Assembly: GCA_026075535.2 (NCBI GenBank)
Contig: AP026541.1
Span: 4,402,001-4,466,000, forward strand
Origin: Tricholoma matsutake
Taxonomy: Eukaryota > Basidiomycota > Agaricomycetes > Agaricales > Tricholomataceae
DNA: 64,000 nucleotides
Direction: 5' to 3'
Below are positions 9,223-20,682 of this stretch, piece after piece. The notes under the pieces are model-generated. The model saw nothing but the letters and a program-made list of their open reading frames with translations. It was not told the DNA's origin and ran no database searches. The position numbers were made by a program, and so were the translations under genes. Positions within the stretch are counted from its first letter, which is position 1. Each line of letters opens with the position of its first letter.

Positions 9223-11487
9223 GTGAATGACCAAAATATCCAGGATGGCATTGGTGGTGTTGGCAGATCCAACAGTTTTGAAGACATCCATCAATCCAGA
9301 CTGCTCATCCCACCAGCACATGACACAATACCACCCAATGATGCAGGTATGATTCCAAGACCCTCCAATGAACCTGTTTTGGGGCTTAGTTCTTCAATTG
9401 ATGAGTTGAAGATGGCTGCGCAGTTCATCAGTGCATTGAGGGGTGCCACATTGGACCAAAGCAACATGCGACAAGAGGATATTGACCATCTTCATGCTGC
9501 GGAGCCAGATCCATCTCTAGATGTTACACACAAGCACTTCATTAAAGCTCTCTGTACTTTCCTCTCGACAACAAACACCTCACAGGCAACTTACAACACC
9601 ATTTGATCTCTACAATTTTCAGATATCATTTTTTTACTTTAAGAGGCAACGAGGGCATTGCCATTGTGTAGGGGGGCACATGTAGCCGTGGTGGCAGCAC
9701 TGGGTGGAGTTAGATACACGGTCACATGACCACATGCTGTCTATGTTCGAGTGCTATCCCGATGACCCTTTCCTATCTTATGATCAAATGAAGTGGTGTG
9801 TCAAACAGCTGAGTGGTGTGGCCCCAATTTATCACAATGTGTGCCAAGTAGGGCACGGCACGGGTAACCCTCAGGTATATTTTCTTATACCCCTACCCGT
9901 ACCCATGAACACCATACCCGCACGGGTAGGGGTACAGTGTTACCATGGGTTTTTGCGGGTTACCCGTGGTTATTCATGGGTATTGATATTTTTCATTATA
10001 TTTGATAGGAAATTGCTGAAAAAGATGTTTGCATCTTCTCGTGGGGGGTAAACCCGCAATATGTCATCAAAAAGTACCCCTGCATTTTTTACTGTTATTT
10101 TTCATGATATTTGATAGAAATTTGCTGAAAAAGATGTTCGCATCTCATCACAGGGGGTTTTTCCTGTGATATGTCATTAAAAAGTTGAAATATCAACACA
10201 GATGATCACTCACCTGACCAAAATCTGGGTACCAGCATACCCGCACATACCCATAACACCGTGGAAAAGGGTATGGTGTTGCCCAGGTATGGCAATCCCA
10301 TACCCGTGCATACCTGTGACCGGAAACACACGGTGTTACCCATACCCATGCCGTGCCCTAGTGCCAAGATACCTGTGTTGCATTCACTGGGCCTTTTAGT
10401 GATCACAATCAATGTCCTACCTGTGGAAAGTCATACTATCGGCCTGGCACAAAGGAACCTTGTCGACAGTTCATAACTAACCCACTAGGCTCCATAATCC
10501 AAGTGCTTTATGGCTCACTTGAGACTGCAGATAATACCACCTGTGGCCAGGATTATCTAGATGCCATTGAGGCTGGAAAGATCAAGAAAGATGATGTTCT
10601 GGTGCAACTCTCACTTGACAGTGCTCAACTATATCATGACAAGGACTCAGACTGTTGGATCTTTGTGTACATTATCCACAATCTCCCTCCTGACCTGCAC
10701 TACAAGAAGAGGTTTGTTATCTCAGCAGGATTCATTCATGGCCCAGAAAAACCAAAACACACTGGCTCATTCATTTTCCCAGCATTATATCATATTTCAG
10801 CACTCCAACTCGAAGGCCTGTGGATTTGGGACACCTCAACACAAAGGCACATTCCCCAATCAGTACATTTTGTTTTTGTTACAGCTGACAGCCCTGCAAT
10901 GGCCACTGTGTCAGGCATGGTTGGACATAGTGGCAAATTTGGGTGTTGCTTGTACTATGGACTTCCAGGGCAATGTTGAGATCAAGATGGACACTACTTC
11001 CCTGCTATGCTGAAACCTGATAACTATGACATGGCAGGATGTGACCATGAGGATGTAACATTCTTGGATCTGAAGCAATATTGGCGGGACATGTCTGTGC
11101 ATTACCATAGGAATCTCCAGAGACTCCTTGGAGCCAGGAATCCAACACAGTATAAAGACTGTCGCCTTGAGACTGGCTTGTGCAAACCGACAATATTCAG
11201 TGGGCTGCAAGATGGCCTTAAGATTCCTGGCATGTTTCCATTGGATATCATGCATTTGATCAATCTCAATGATCCTGATCTCTTCTTGGGTCTCTGGCAT
11301 GGCACAATTAAGGTCTATTCACCTGATAAACTTGAGCTTTGGGACTGGAGAGTATTAGTTGGAAAAGTCTGGGAGGCTCATGGAAAAACTGTTGTGTTGG
11401 CCACTCCATTCATCCCATCCTCCTTTGGACATGCACCTCGAAATCCTGCAGAGATAATTAATTCTGGATATAAAGTGTGCAGATGAT
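9223..11487 (+). pseudogene. Tnp2/Plavaka-type (CACTA superfamily) transposase relic
   Basis: Fragments in one order match the common basidiomycete Tnp2 family. 9223-9603 holds SSIDELKMAAQFISALRGAT. 9704-9848 holds the start of a zinc-binding region. The frame continues at 10369 with CPTCGKSYYRPGTKEPCRQF and runs to about 10979 (YHDKDSDCWIFVYIIHNLPP, SAGFIHGPEKPKHTGSF), then in a shifted frame to 11487 (PTIFSGLQDGLKIPGMFPLD, DIMHLINLNDPDLFLGLWHG). IFSGL...DIMHL...LF is the conserved Tnp2 core. The reading frame is interrupted by a 512-bp MITE, a probable intron (about 9604-9703) and a frameshift near 10980. The 3' half is missing: homology stops near 11470, just before the LTR-like repeat at 11508. 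No CACTA ends were recognised. Confidence 0.75.
9849..10360. mobile_element. 512-bp hAT-type MITE with 8-bp target duplication
   Basis: The element begins TAGGGCACGGCACGGGTA and ends TACCCATGCCGTGCCCTA, imperfect terminal inverted repeats of about 18 bp. It is flanked on both sides by GTGCCAAG (9841-9848 and 10361-10368), an 8-bp target duplication typical of hAT elements. The interior holds more GGGTA/TACCC words in both orientations and has no coding potential. Removing the element and one copy of the duplication joins the flanking transposase frame without a break (...NVCQ then DTCVAFTG), which confirms the borders. Confidence 0.88.
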
Positions 11488-11507
11488 GATGAAAAAAAGG
11501 GCCAAGT

Positions 11508-11684
11508 TGTAAGAGTGCCTCTTATATCATCACCATTATCACATGCACCATGGTTATCACATGTTATTCCAGTAGTATATAGTCTATACTTTGAGCATTT
11601 TGTACTGTATCTTAGTTTCCTCCCCTGAAATATACTTTATAGTTCTCAGTTCCCTTTAGTGTTGGAAGCTTTGGCTTCCTTCCA
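11508..11684. repeat. Left LTR-like repeat (177 bp)
   Basis: Starts TGTAAGAGTGCCTCTTA, contains the stretch CATCACCATTATCACATGCA and ends GGCTTCCTTCCA. It matches 34262-34445 closely apart from a gap of about 8 bp (the right copy has CTAAGTTCC where this copy has lost it). Confidence 0.75.
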
Positions 11685-12705
11685 CTTTTTTTTGATAATG
11701 AACTTACTATCCACACTCTATACTCTCTCACACACATTCTTTTGCTGAAACCTCGCCGACCCTGAGATTACCAGAACAGTCTATTTTTTTCACACCAACA
11801 CTGTACCTTGTCAACGCCAAACTACCTGCTCACTCACTCTCCCCTTCCCCCCTCCTCTTGTTCTGTCTCCATCCCTGACTGTTGTTCACTCAACCTTCAA
11901 TATCCCTCCTCATGTAGTCCTAAAACTGAAGCACCACCCCCCACCTATTGTCATCTTGCCAGCAGTCCCATCCTCCCCATCACCGCCACTGACTTGTGTC
12001 AAACCCACCAAACTCCCAGTACACTGCGCATCCACAACCCCTGCACCCCCAACACCCCTATGCCCATGCACTGAACCACAAAGACTTGTGCCCCCTCCGC
12101 TTTGCATCAGGAACAGCATCCTGCACAGTTCAAGTCCCAATGCCATTATTCAGGATTCCTCTTTTGTTTCCACACCTTCTCAGACTCTCATCATTTCCCC
12201 CCCATCACCTATGTCTATACTAACAGCACAGATGCCATCTACAATGACTCTGACTGGTGCTCATGTCCCATTTCCTAGCATTGCAACACCTCAAGTATCG
12301 ATGTTCCACTCCCATGGATGCACAACATTGTTCATTGGACTTGGACTTGGTTCTTGCTCAGAAAAGTCATCTGTCAGCACTCCAACTCATGCGTTGATGG
12401 TTCCTTCATAGCCACCATACTCAAGTTGCATGATGACAAGCAGCTGCTTGATGAAATGAACCCACTCACTCCAGAACTCCAAACCCAGGCCCAGGTGCCC
12501 TCCAATACCACCCAGCCCCCCAGCCTGTCCCATTGTCCCCCATTACATACCTCAAACCACCCAAACAACGGCCACTTGCACCACTACTTCAAGCACCCAA
12601 ACCACCTCTACCAGCACCACTGATGCCACCGTACAAACAGCACCAAATGATGAGCCATAGCCAGCACACAAGAGTGCTGGCACTTCCACAGAACCCCCAG
12701 ACATG
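11685..12705. other. C/A-rich low-complexity interior, left part
   Basis: Between the left LTR-like repeat and the MULE. The plus strand reads as proline/serine/threonine-rich frames (for example 11956-12411 and 12318-12623), without recognisable domains. The same composition resumes at 19684-20093 and again at 32542-34261, so the three stretches are one sequence split by insertions. Not identified as a gene. Confidence 0.45.
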
Positions 12706-12730
12706 TCTCTGAACGGATAAAACTAATCAA

Positions 12731-12790
12731 CAACCCTGGTGTTGATCCAGCAACCCTGGTGTTGATCCAGCAACCCTGGTGTTGATCCAG
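12731..12790. repeat. 20-bp subterminal tandem repeat of the MULE, three units
   Basis: CAACCCTGGTGTTGATCCAG is repeated three times without change. Its first part equals the inner part of the terminal inverted repeat, and a diverged version follows the right terminus. Subterminal repeats in DNA transposons are often transposase-binding sites. Confidence 0.85.
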
Positions 12791-12935
12791 CAACCCTTCC
12801 TTTGCTGACAACCTGGATGTCAGGAGAAGCGATTCCGAAAGAACCACCGACCACCGGCCATGGCTGACCCCCAATGAGAAATCCGTTGATGCCAGGTGAC
12901 CCAATTCGACGTCAACTGGCTGGATGATAAAATAG

Positions 12936-13982
12936 GTGACACTTGTTGATTACATTACTTGCCGAAATTTCAATTTACCACCTACTTACCTACATCATTC
13001 AGTACTTTATGCCATTATCTCACACTACTTCAAGTTGAACGTTACAACTATTTCTCTAAGTTACTCAGACTCTACACTTGTGGAAAAAGCGGCACCTGAA
13101 GGAAAACTATCCTGTATGTACATACCTGGAGTAAGACCATTGCACGTGATTTACAAACCTTTCCCTGTGCCACCATCGACGACGACAATCACCGACAACC
13201 AGCACTCCAGTAGCGACAACCATGCGATATCTTCAGGCTATTGCAACTCATCCCTTGAATAGCCCACACTTGGCTGCAGACCGGTCCTGCGTATCCCAAC
13301 AACAGATGAAGTCTTCCAACCGGCCCTTCTCTGTAGGAATCTGTTTTACATGGAGTTTGACTTGCGATGGCCGTGTTTTGATCAATCTTCCCACAGGCTC
13401 AAACTAGGGCGGCATGCCAGGTAAGCTTGCTTTTATCACGCATATATGTAGCTCTAAGGTCAGCTTTTGGACTCAAAGCAACTTTCCTAGTGGTTTTCTT
13501 ATCTGAAACAGCATCGTGTGAGCATGTAATCTGGATGTTCGAGAAGGAGAGTCTTGCTTGCTTGGGTTGAACTATGGTGCGTTGCTTGTCGGGTCGGTGT
13601 GCATATATCAACTTAAATTTTTCACACAGAACGTGGTGGTTACTACCACCAAACCACGGCACTCCAAGCCTGATATCCATCAATCCTGAAGTCAACCTAC
13701 TGCTCACGAGTGAACCATCTCGTACGTAACTCAATTGCTCGATCCTGCGATCGCAGCACTAATTATTTTGTTCCCAGAATGGTTTCAACCCCTACAAACA
13801 ACACCTCGCTCTCGTAGGATGGAACTCAGGCATTGTTGAATGGTGCTGTGGAGGGGAACAGGGCTTTGCGAGAGTCGGCGCAGCGATGGGTGACTTTGGT
13901 GGGGCAGGACTCCTGACTGTGGGCTATGGGATGGAATTGGGAGGTGGTAAAAGAAGGATGGGTTGTATTGTAGTCACATAGC
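12936..13982 (+). CDS. Probable second gene of the MULE, function unknown
   Basis: The plus strand left of the transposase gene contains coding-looking pieces separated by good splice signals. About 13278-13416 reads RIPTTDEVFQPALLCRNLFY and ends at a strong donor (AG|GTAAGC near 13421). About 13490-13570 reads VFLSETASCEHVIWMFEKES. About 13630-13722 reads WWLLPPNHGTPSLISINPEV and ends at C|GTACGT. About 13779-13982 follows a TTCCCAG acceptor and reads ALVGWNSGIVEWCCGGEQGF before a stop. Frames of adjacent pieces could not be joined with certainty and the start codon is unknown (an ATG at 13222 is one option). It would converge with the transposase gene. No domain recognised; it could be decayed. 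Confidence 0.3.
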
Positions 13983-14213
13983 AACGAATAATATCAGTTT
14001 TTTTCAACCAGAACGGGGGTGAAATTACCATTCTGCAATAATCAGATAACATCAGTTAACTGATTTCATTTTGGTGAGCCGCAGCACATCGGAATACATC
14101 ACCTGGCGTCAACAGAATTCTCGTTGGGGCTGACCACTCACGAGATTATAATGGAACAATGCATGCATTATTTATAATACCTACAGCAAGTCAGCAACTA
14201 AGCTCAATACTGC

Positions 14214-17200
14214 CTACTGCTTTTGGAGAGGGCAAGTGGTTCGATTGTGACCAGCTTCCCTGCAAATTCCACATCGCGTTAGTTGTCTCCTTGCAGCTCC
14301 CGCTTGACTGCCCATTGCCGAGATCTCTGAATGGTGTCTGGCGCCACCACCTCGAGGGCGACCCTCCAAGGCACCAGTGAGATGCTGCGTGAGGGGACGG
14401 CCTTTATGGTGGATAACGGGAGGGTCATAGTACCTGTGATGTTGGTTCTGACTAGGATAGATGCTGATATTATTGCATACAAGAACAAATGTAGATGACA
14501 CTCACGCGATAGAATCTACTTGTTCGAGGAGCTGGTCAAGTTGTTCATGAGTTTGAATGTGTGCCATAAGTTGACGTATGGCAGCTTGTGTCTCATGATG
14601 GATTGTTCGTGTAGGTAATGTGTCTGTCGGTCTCGGTAACGAGTGGGAGTCAGTTTTCTCCAGAGGGTTTGCTAAGAGCAGTCCAATGAGGGTTGACGAC
14701 GCGTGGAGACACGCGTCCGATTGACTAGGTGCATTTGAAGTCGCAGAATGCTCAAGTCCAACCATGGGGATCGTAGTCAGGTCAAGACTTGGATTTTGAT
14801 ACCACCTGCACCATATGTAAAAATGCGATATTGTACTAGCTGATGAGACACTTACCTTGCCCGAATTAGACCAACATTGAACTTCATTCCTTGGACTCTC
14901 GTAAGGATTTGGAAATAGTGCCGACATGGGATGCCAAGGTTGGTGCCCATGCAGCAGTCACAGATATAGCGACCGTCGGCCAAGATCACAAGATGATGTG
15001 ATGCATTGGTGCCGAGATGGGTGACACAAAGGAGATGCTTGATGTTCAACCCTCGGCCATCAATAAGCCATAGCAACCATTTTGCAGAGATTCTCGCATT
15101 GTCGTTGGCAAACGGGTTGATCATTTGCTGTATATACAATTAGCTCTCAAACTGTCGTCCCGACGTGTGATGGCTGCATACCTTCTCCTTGCCATTCTCC
15201 CAATCATATCCAAGTGATTCATCCACCTTGATGCAAGATTCATTCTGGCAACCGACATTCAAAGAAATTCCAAAGAGCGGCAATGGTTTTCTCACCCAAT
15301 TGTGGATCCCTTCGGGGCGTTGAAGTACCTCAGTCTTATAGTAGCAGCTTTGTTGCATTTGGGTGTAGCACGTGTTGAGCGCGAATGGTCCAAGGTATTT
15401 GCGGCAAAGCTGGAGCGGGCCCCTAAATATTGACTCAATATTGTTCTCGTGCTGTTGGCGGGAGTTCTATAAGGAAGTGTCAGACTACAGCCAGTAGATG
15501 GGTGGAAGAACGTGAATGTACATCACGAACGCGAGCCAGCTCCTGCACTGTTTGACCCTTCGTCCTCTCATTGAGACCTTCGAATAACTGAAAGAGAGTT
15601 TTCTTGGGGCCACCAATGGCTTTGTTGACACGATTTTCAGCCTCGCAGTGGCCGTTTGTCCGAATACCTCCAGTGAAAATGGAACTAACCCACGCCCATG
15701 CCCACTGATGTCGACATGGGTACAACTCCTCATCAAGATATGGACGAGCAGCTGGGAACCGAGTCACTAGGTGTTTATACAATGAATCAAATTCATCGGG
15801 GGAGACAGCATGGTATGTTGCCCAAAAGTCACAGTTAAAGTTCACGAATTCGGCCCCAAGTGAGTTGCGGACATTTGTTGAAACGTTGCCAGAAAGATGA
15901 TGCAAACAAAAGATGTGGCGGGTAAGGGGCATGATGTCTGCAACAGCATGAATCAGTGATGCATGGCGGTCACTCGCAAAGACTTCAGGTGGGCTGTTTG
16001 TGATTTCGAGATGACATTGGAGAATCCAAGTGAACGAAGAAATATTCTCCCTGGCATGTAGGGCATACCAGAGATTCCGAGACTTTCCATGGTTATCAAT
16101 CCCGATCCCTATACCGAGAGGATAGCCACAGTTGTTGCGATTATAGGTGTCATCGTAGATGAGGAGATCGAAGTAACGAAGGGTAAGTGCAACCTGGAGA
16201 GGTGATTGCCACCAAATAGCTGTAACAACTTGATGGTCATCAATCTGCAACTGGTGTTTCCAGCCCTCGTCTGCATGTGCTCGCAGCCATGCAACAATGG
16301 CATTAACGTCACTGCCAAGTGCAGTGACCTCATCACGTGCCTCACGACGTGCGGCGTTCATGATGTTTCCGATTTGACGGGGTTCAAGAGGATGCTTGGT
16401 ATCATAATCAGGATGTTGCTTGACGAGTTTCGAGATGTCTGATCGGCCAAGATTTGTTGTTGATGAAATTGCAGAAATGGCGGTGCGCAATTTTTTTGTA
16501 GGTGGGCGGGTTGCATTGCCGCCCTGAGGAATTTCAGGTGCATGGTTGTGGACCCAAACGGCAACATTGAGCTTCCATTGTTCTGTTTCAGGATCCTGGA
16601 TGATATTGACATGCGCCTTGCAATCGGTTTTGTTGGATTTCCCTTTGCGGCGGTTGGCGGGGTCAATATCTATCCTGTGCTGGGTCGTGCAGAGGTGGTA
16701 ATGGTTGCATTGGAGTGTAACACGTCATATATCACCATTACTGCCCTTTCTTGTTTGACCCTTGACCCATTTGTGCCCAAGAGCCTCCTCCTCATCGTAC
16801 ATGGCGACAATAGCAGTATCCAAGTCTTGAAAGAGCTGAGTTTCACATGCATGGGGTGGAGCGCTGTACACTTCAATATCCTGTGATGCTGATTGCCTGC
16901 GCTTAGGCTTGCTGTCTGATGGAGATACAATTTCAACCGACACATCGCGTAAGATGGGGCAGGCAGGCTTTTCGTCGCATGGAGATGTGATTTCAACCAA
17001 CATTGTGCCACGTGCAGGCTTTCTGTCTTTGGGTGATACAATTTCGATAGAAAAATCGCGCGACATGCAGATGGGAGTGTGTGGACTGTGCTTCTTCCAA
17101 ACACGCCGAGGGGGGGTCACCAGATTGATTGGAGATGCCAAAACATTGGATTTTATTGACTGGGGAGATACGAGATCAATTGTATCATGGAACTCTACTT

Positions 17201-19021
17201 TCAAATTGTCAGATGTGGTCTCGGAGAAGGGGGATTCTTGTTTGAATGGGACGACATGTCTGCCTTTTGACGACAGGGATTGCATGACCTTGGTTGGTGA
17301 AATGATGGTCACTGAAGGACTTCTGCCAGCTGGCAGATGCGTAGGGGTAGAGATGGTGTGAATCCATGATTTCTTGCTGCTTGGCAGGTCAGGTGAGTGT
17401 GAGCGAGAGTGGAGGGTCTCCAACAGGTCACTGGGTTTTTGATCTTTTGTGGGAGATGGGAGCCGAAACCATGCTGGTAATGGGGTGGGCACCTGATGAT
17501 AAGAGGACGGAGAAGTCTGATGCATGGGACTACTGTTGAGTAAAAATGAGATGTCGGAAGCTCGGGGTTGTGGCAGCTTGACAGTTTGATGCAGCTCTCG
17601 AATAAACCTATAGATGGGATGATTCATCTGCAATAATCAGCAGAATTAGCCGGTCAATTACTCATTTCATGAAGGAGTCTGACTTGCCTTTGGTTTGTAG
17701 AGGTTAAAATCATCATAACCACAGAACATGGCTTCCACATCCAGAGCGCAGGTCGACGGTGATGCGACACATGGCTCTACCCAATCATGGAAATCCTAGT
17801 ACGAGACAGGTAAGTCAAGAACATTGTTTTCTGTTGAAAACGCACCCCGATGGTCTTCAATGCAATGCTATTGTAGATACATAATTCACGCAATAATTGA
17901 TTCCGCATATTTGGCGACGACCGTGCCATCCAGCATGACAGAGCATGATCTGCTTCGCAGGCCACAAAATTGTGTGCTGCGATTGCACAACTGCCCTCAC
18001 CGCTGCCAAGGCCTTGATGATCCATGGTTCCCACTTGAATTGACGTTGGGAAATCTGTCCCAAGCCCAGACAGCACCCATTGGAGGATTGACAGGATGTC
18101 GTTTGCGGGTTGACCATGCAGAGAGTCTCCATGCTGCAAAATACGAAATGACGTCACAACATAGCTGGAATAATGATTTGTGGAGTGGTTGAGGTAGCCG
18201 ACCTGTGTAACTTCTGACTGCCAAATTCGTTCACGAAGAGCACACAATTCTGAGCTGTAGCAGCACATGCCTTCTCGATGGTACAGCATGCGGGCTTCAG
18301 TCATGAAGCCTGTAGGAAGGAAAAGGAATGTAGGAGATGCGCCAACAGGTACCGACGTAGCACCAGTCTTGAAATACTGGATTTCGGCAAGCCCATCCAA
18401 GACCGAGTCCTCTAGCCATTCTTCTCCGAGTAAATACCCAAGTTTCCAAAGGGGAAATTTTGTAGAATAGAGGCCACACACTGCAGAGGTGATGCAGAGG
18501 CGACCGAAGTCTTGCAAAACTGTGGAGGGAAGGATACTTGATGAACGAAGATGCTCAAAGAGACGGGATGCAAGCTGAATGGGGACTTTATGGTTGAATA
18601 CCTCCTGGATGAGCCGAAACTATCATAATCCAATGTGAGCTAGCATGAGCATGGAAATAGTCGCTGGACATACCTTCGAGAAGTGGTAAAAAACTACCCA
18701 ATCCTGTTTGCCAGGTATCGTGAGAGAAAGGCACACAGAGCGTGCTGAAGCTGCATGCGCCACGGGCATTTCATCAATGATGCCACAGATATCCTCGTAA
18801 TGAGGTATCATCTCACAGGGTCGAATGGTCATTGCAGCTGTTGTAACGTGGATTTCATTGCTGAATGTCCAAGCTTTGACGGAGCCCTTGCCAAGGATGG
18901 TTGGATAGAACAACTTGACATCTGACATCTTTTCAAATGTAACAGACACAAAATATTGATGAGAAAACGTAGTACTGGGGTCGGGAGTCACATAGTGTTC
19001 GAACTCGAGAGTCGGGGCCAT
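14214..19021 (-). pseudogene. Ulp1-like protease / MULE transposase fusion, one nonsense codon
   Basis: Eight exons read from 19021 down: 19021-18674, 18619-17846, 17795-17688, 17627-15531, 15466-15182, 15127-14856, 14805-14506, 14433-14214. All introns are GT-AG except intron 3 (GC-AG), and phases agree throughout, giving 1467 codons. Residues about 180-330 look like a C48 (Ulp1/SENP) peptidase: WLED, then His (~265, STNHYSSYVV), Asp (~281, HGDSLHG), Gln (~318) and Cys (~327, GSGEGSC). A Ser/Pro-rich linker follows, then a FAR1/WRKY-like Cys/His region (~713-760). The DDE core has YDDTYN (~902), ASDRHASL (~963) and a Glu near NGHCEAENRVNK (~1072). A SWIM finger (CDC...CRH, ~1260) and a C-terminal CCHC knuckle (CGICREAGHNRTTC) complete it. 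A TGA at 16727-16725 (GDI-stop-RVTL) is the only interruption. Transposase excises and inserts the element; the protease role is unknown. Confidence 0.82.
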
Positions 19022-19674
19022 CGGGGGTGCCACAACTCATTGCTCAGGTAAACATCTGCCATGATATATTTTCAACGCGATGGCTGCTTGGTGTTGAAGC
19101 TCGAGAAGGAAGGGCGGGTGGAAGACAGAATAATGTGGTCTTATCTCACACCCGCCTGAGATGTTGCTGGTAAGCCCATACAATGCCATCTTATCCTTCG
19201 AAGACCTCAATACCACCAGACAGGACTTCTCCGACAGTGCTCACCATCCGCCATAACAAAGAGATCCTTTGTCCGTTGCTTGCCAACAACACGCAGTACT
19301 GCCATCCTACGCATTCTGAATGTCAGGATATTTGTAACATCCGCAATCCACACTCACAGTTCATCGAAGATTGACACTGCAAAATCTTTGGTACACTGCT
19401 GAAATTTTGCTGTAATTTACACTTATTTGAACAGCACCCTCACACGGAAAAATGAACCAGGGTGTATGTGCTCGATTGAGTGAACACTGTTGAGGTTGCG
19501 ACGTGGCAACCAACATTGAACCAACAGTCACAAATGCAACAATGCGTACACATGACTGACCGACGTCGGCCGGTCAATGGCAAAGCTTGCACCCCCAACA
19601 CTTTCAGCCAGCAGCCCAATTAGGTGATAACCCCGGGTTGCTGTCAACACCGGGGTTGTTGATTAGTTTTATCC
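19022..19674. other. MULE right flank, non-coding
   Basis: Presumed 5' leader and promoter of the minus-strand fusion gene, ending in the right terminal inverted repeat. No convincing frame. Starts further upstream cannot be excluded, because the frame is open for four codons before the ATG at 19021. Confidence 0.45.
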
Positions 19675-20093
19675 TCTCTGAACCCCTCCATGCACCTCAG
19701 CACTCCATGGCCACCCCTGCCATCTGCCACGACACCGTTGATGACACCTGCACAGCCCCCATCACCCATGTCGACAATGCCATCAACGACACCAACATCG
19801 TTGTCAACCACCACCACCACCCCTTCCCCTGCCCCAAACCAGTCCCAAACACCTCAAAAACAATGCCACACACTGCCAACTCCACTCACATCCCCACAGC
19901 TGAGTTCCCAGCCCCCCCTGTCGAACCCTGAGCCTCCCACTGCCAGCACCATATCATCATCGACAACAGCAACAACACCAGCTGCAGCCACCCCAGGAAC
20001 GATGGCTTGGGCCCCCTCTGGCACCCAGACCACCTCTAGCACCTCAGAGACAGGTACCCAGACAGTCAACAGCCAACAACAACAGTCTGCAAC

Positions 20094-20680
20094 TGTAAGG
20101 GGAACACCTTATGAGCCCCTACAATGGTTGGCGCACATTTGCAAATGTTTCCACACACCCGCAAATGTTCGTGCAACAAAGTGCCTTTTGCACAACAAGG
20201 CACCTTTTGTGCCAACCATCTACAAACATTCTGATATGTCGATCCATCAGCCCCTATTGTACTCTCACCATTCTTGCAGTCAATACCCCTGTGCAAACCA
20301 TTGTCGCAGTTTGTGCCTTTGCACAAACCAGTTGCGCAATTGTTGCGCCTGCGGAAACAATCAAGGATGTCTTTGCACGCCCATTACCAATCATGGCCTG
20401 ATGCGGACACTATCACTGATTGATGGCCATCTCCCCAAATGGGAACATGACCCTGGATCTGAATTAGTGCTAGGATGGAAGGGGCTCCAAGTATTTTAGA
20501 ACGTCGCATGCCTTCCATATATATACTTTGGCCTTGCACTGGACTCCTTAGAGTTTTCTCTTTGGTTTTCCCTTGCAAGGTATGGGTCTTTTCCTTGTTC
20601 AATAGTTATTGAATCTAAACTTTGGTTTTCCCTTGCAAGTATCGAGTTCTTAGGACTCTGATCGTAAGGTTGCCCTTACA
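20094..20680 (+). repeat. 5' LTR of the older gypsy element
   Basis: 587 bp. A TATA box (ATATATATAC, 20517-20526) lies about 30 bp before CTTAGAGTTTTCTC, so transcription should start near 20550. Compared with the 3' LTR it has lost many CpG sites to TpG or CpA, and it keeps about 60 bp (near 20294-20360) missing from the 3' copy. Confidence 0.9.
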
Positions 20681-20682
20681 GA

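Larger units (their letters stand above)
12715..19674 (-). mobile_element. Mutator-like element (MULE), 6.96 kb, with perfect 9-bp target duplication
   Basis: Terminal inverted repeats of about 31 bp start GGATAAAACTAATCAACAAC at 12715 and, on the other strand, at 19674; the one mismatch within them is T versus C at a CpG. TCTCTGAAC flanks both ends exactly (12706-12714 and 19675-19683), the 9-bp duplication typical of MULEs. The left end carries 20-bp tandem repeats just inside the terminus. Cargo: a long minus-strand gene (19021-14214) coding for a Ulp1-like protease joined to a MULE transposase, and a probable small plus-strand gene on the left side. The element sits in the low-complexity interior of the outer element. 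Confidence 0.9.

Noticed and set aside
11508..11684. The 177-bp repeat as a MITE
   Set aside because: Its partner is in direct orientation, and its ends are TG...CA without inverted terminal repeats, which fits an LTR better.
12731..12790. Three 20-bp repeats as a CRISPR-like array
   Set aside because: There are no spacers between units, and it lies inside a MULE terminus in a eukaryotic genome.
16725..16727. TGA in the MULE gene read as selenocysteine or a programmed stop
   Set aside because: No fungal selenocysteine system is known for such genes, and CGA to TGA decay is seen throughout the repeats here.
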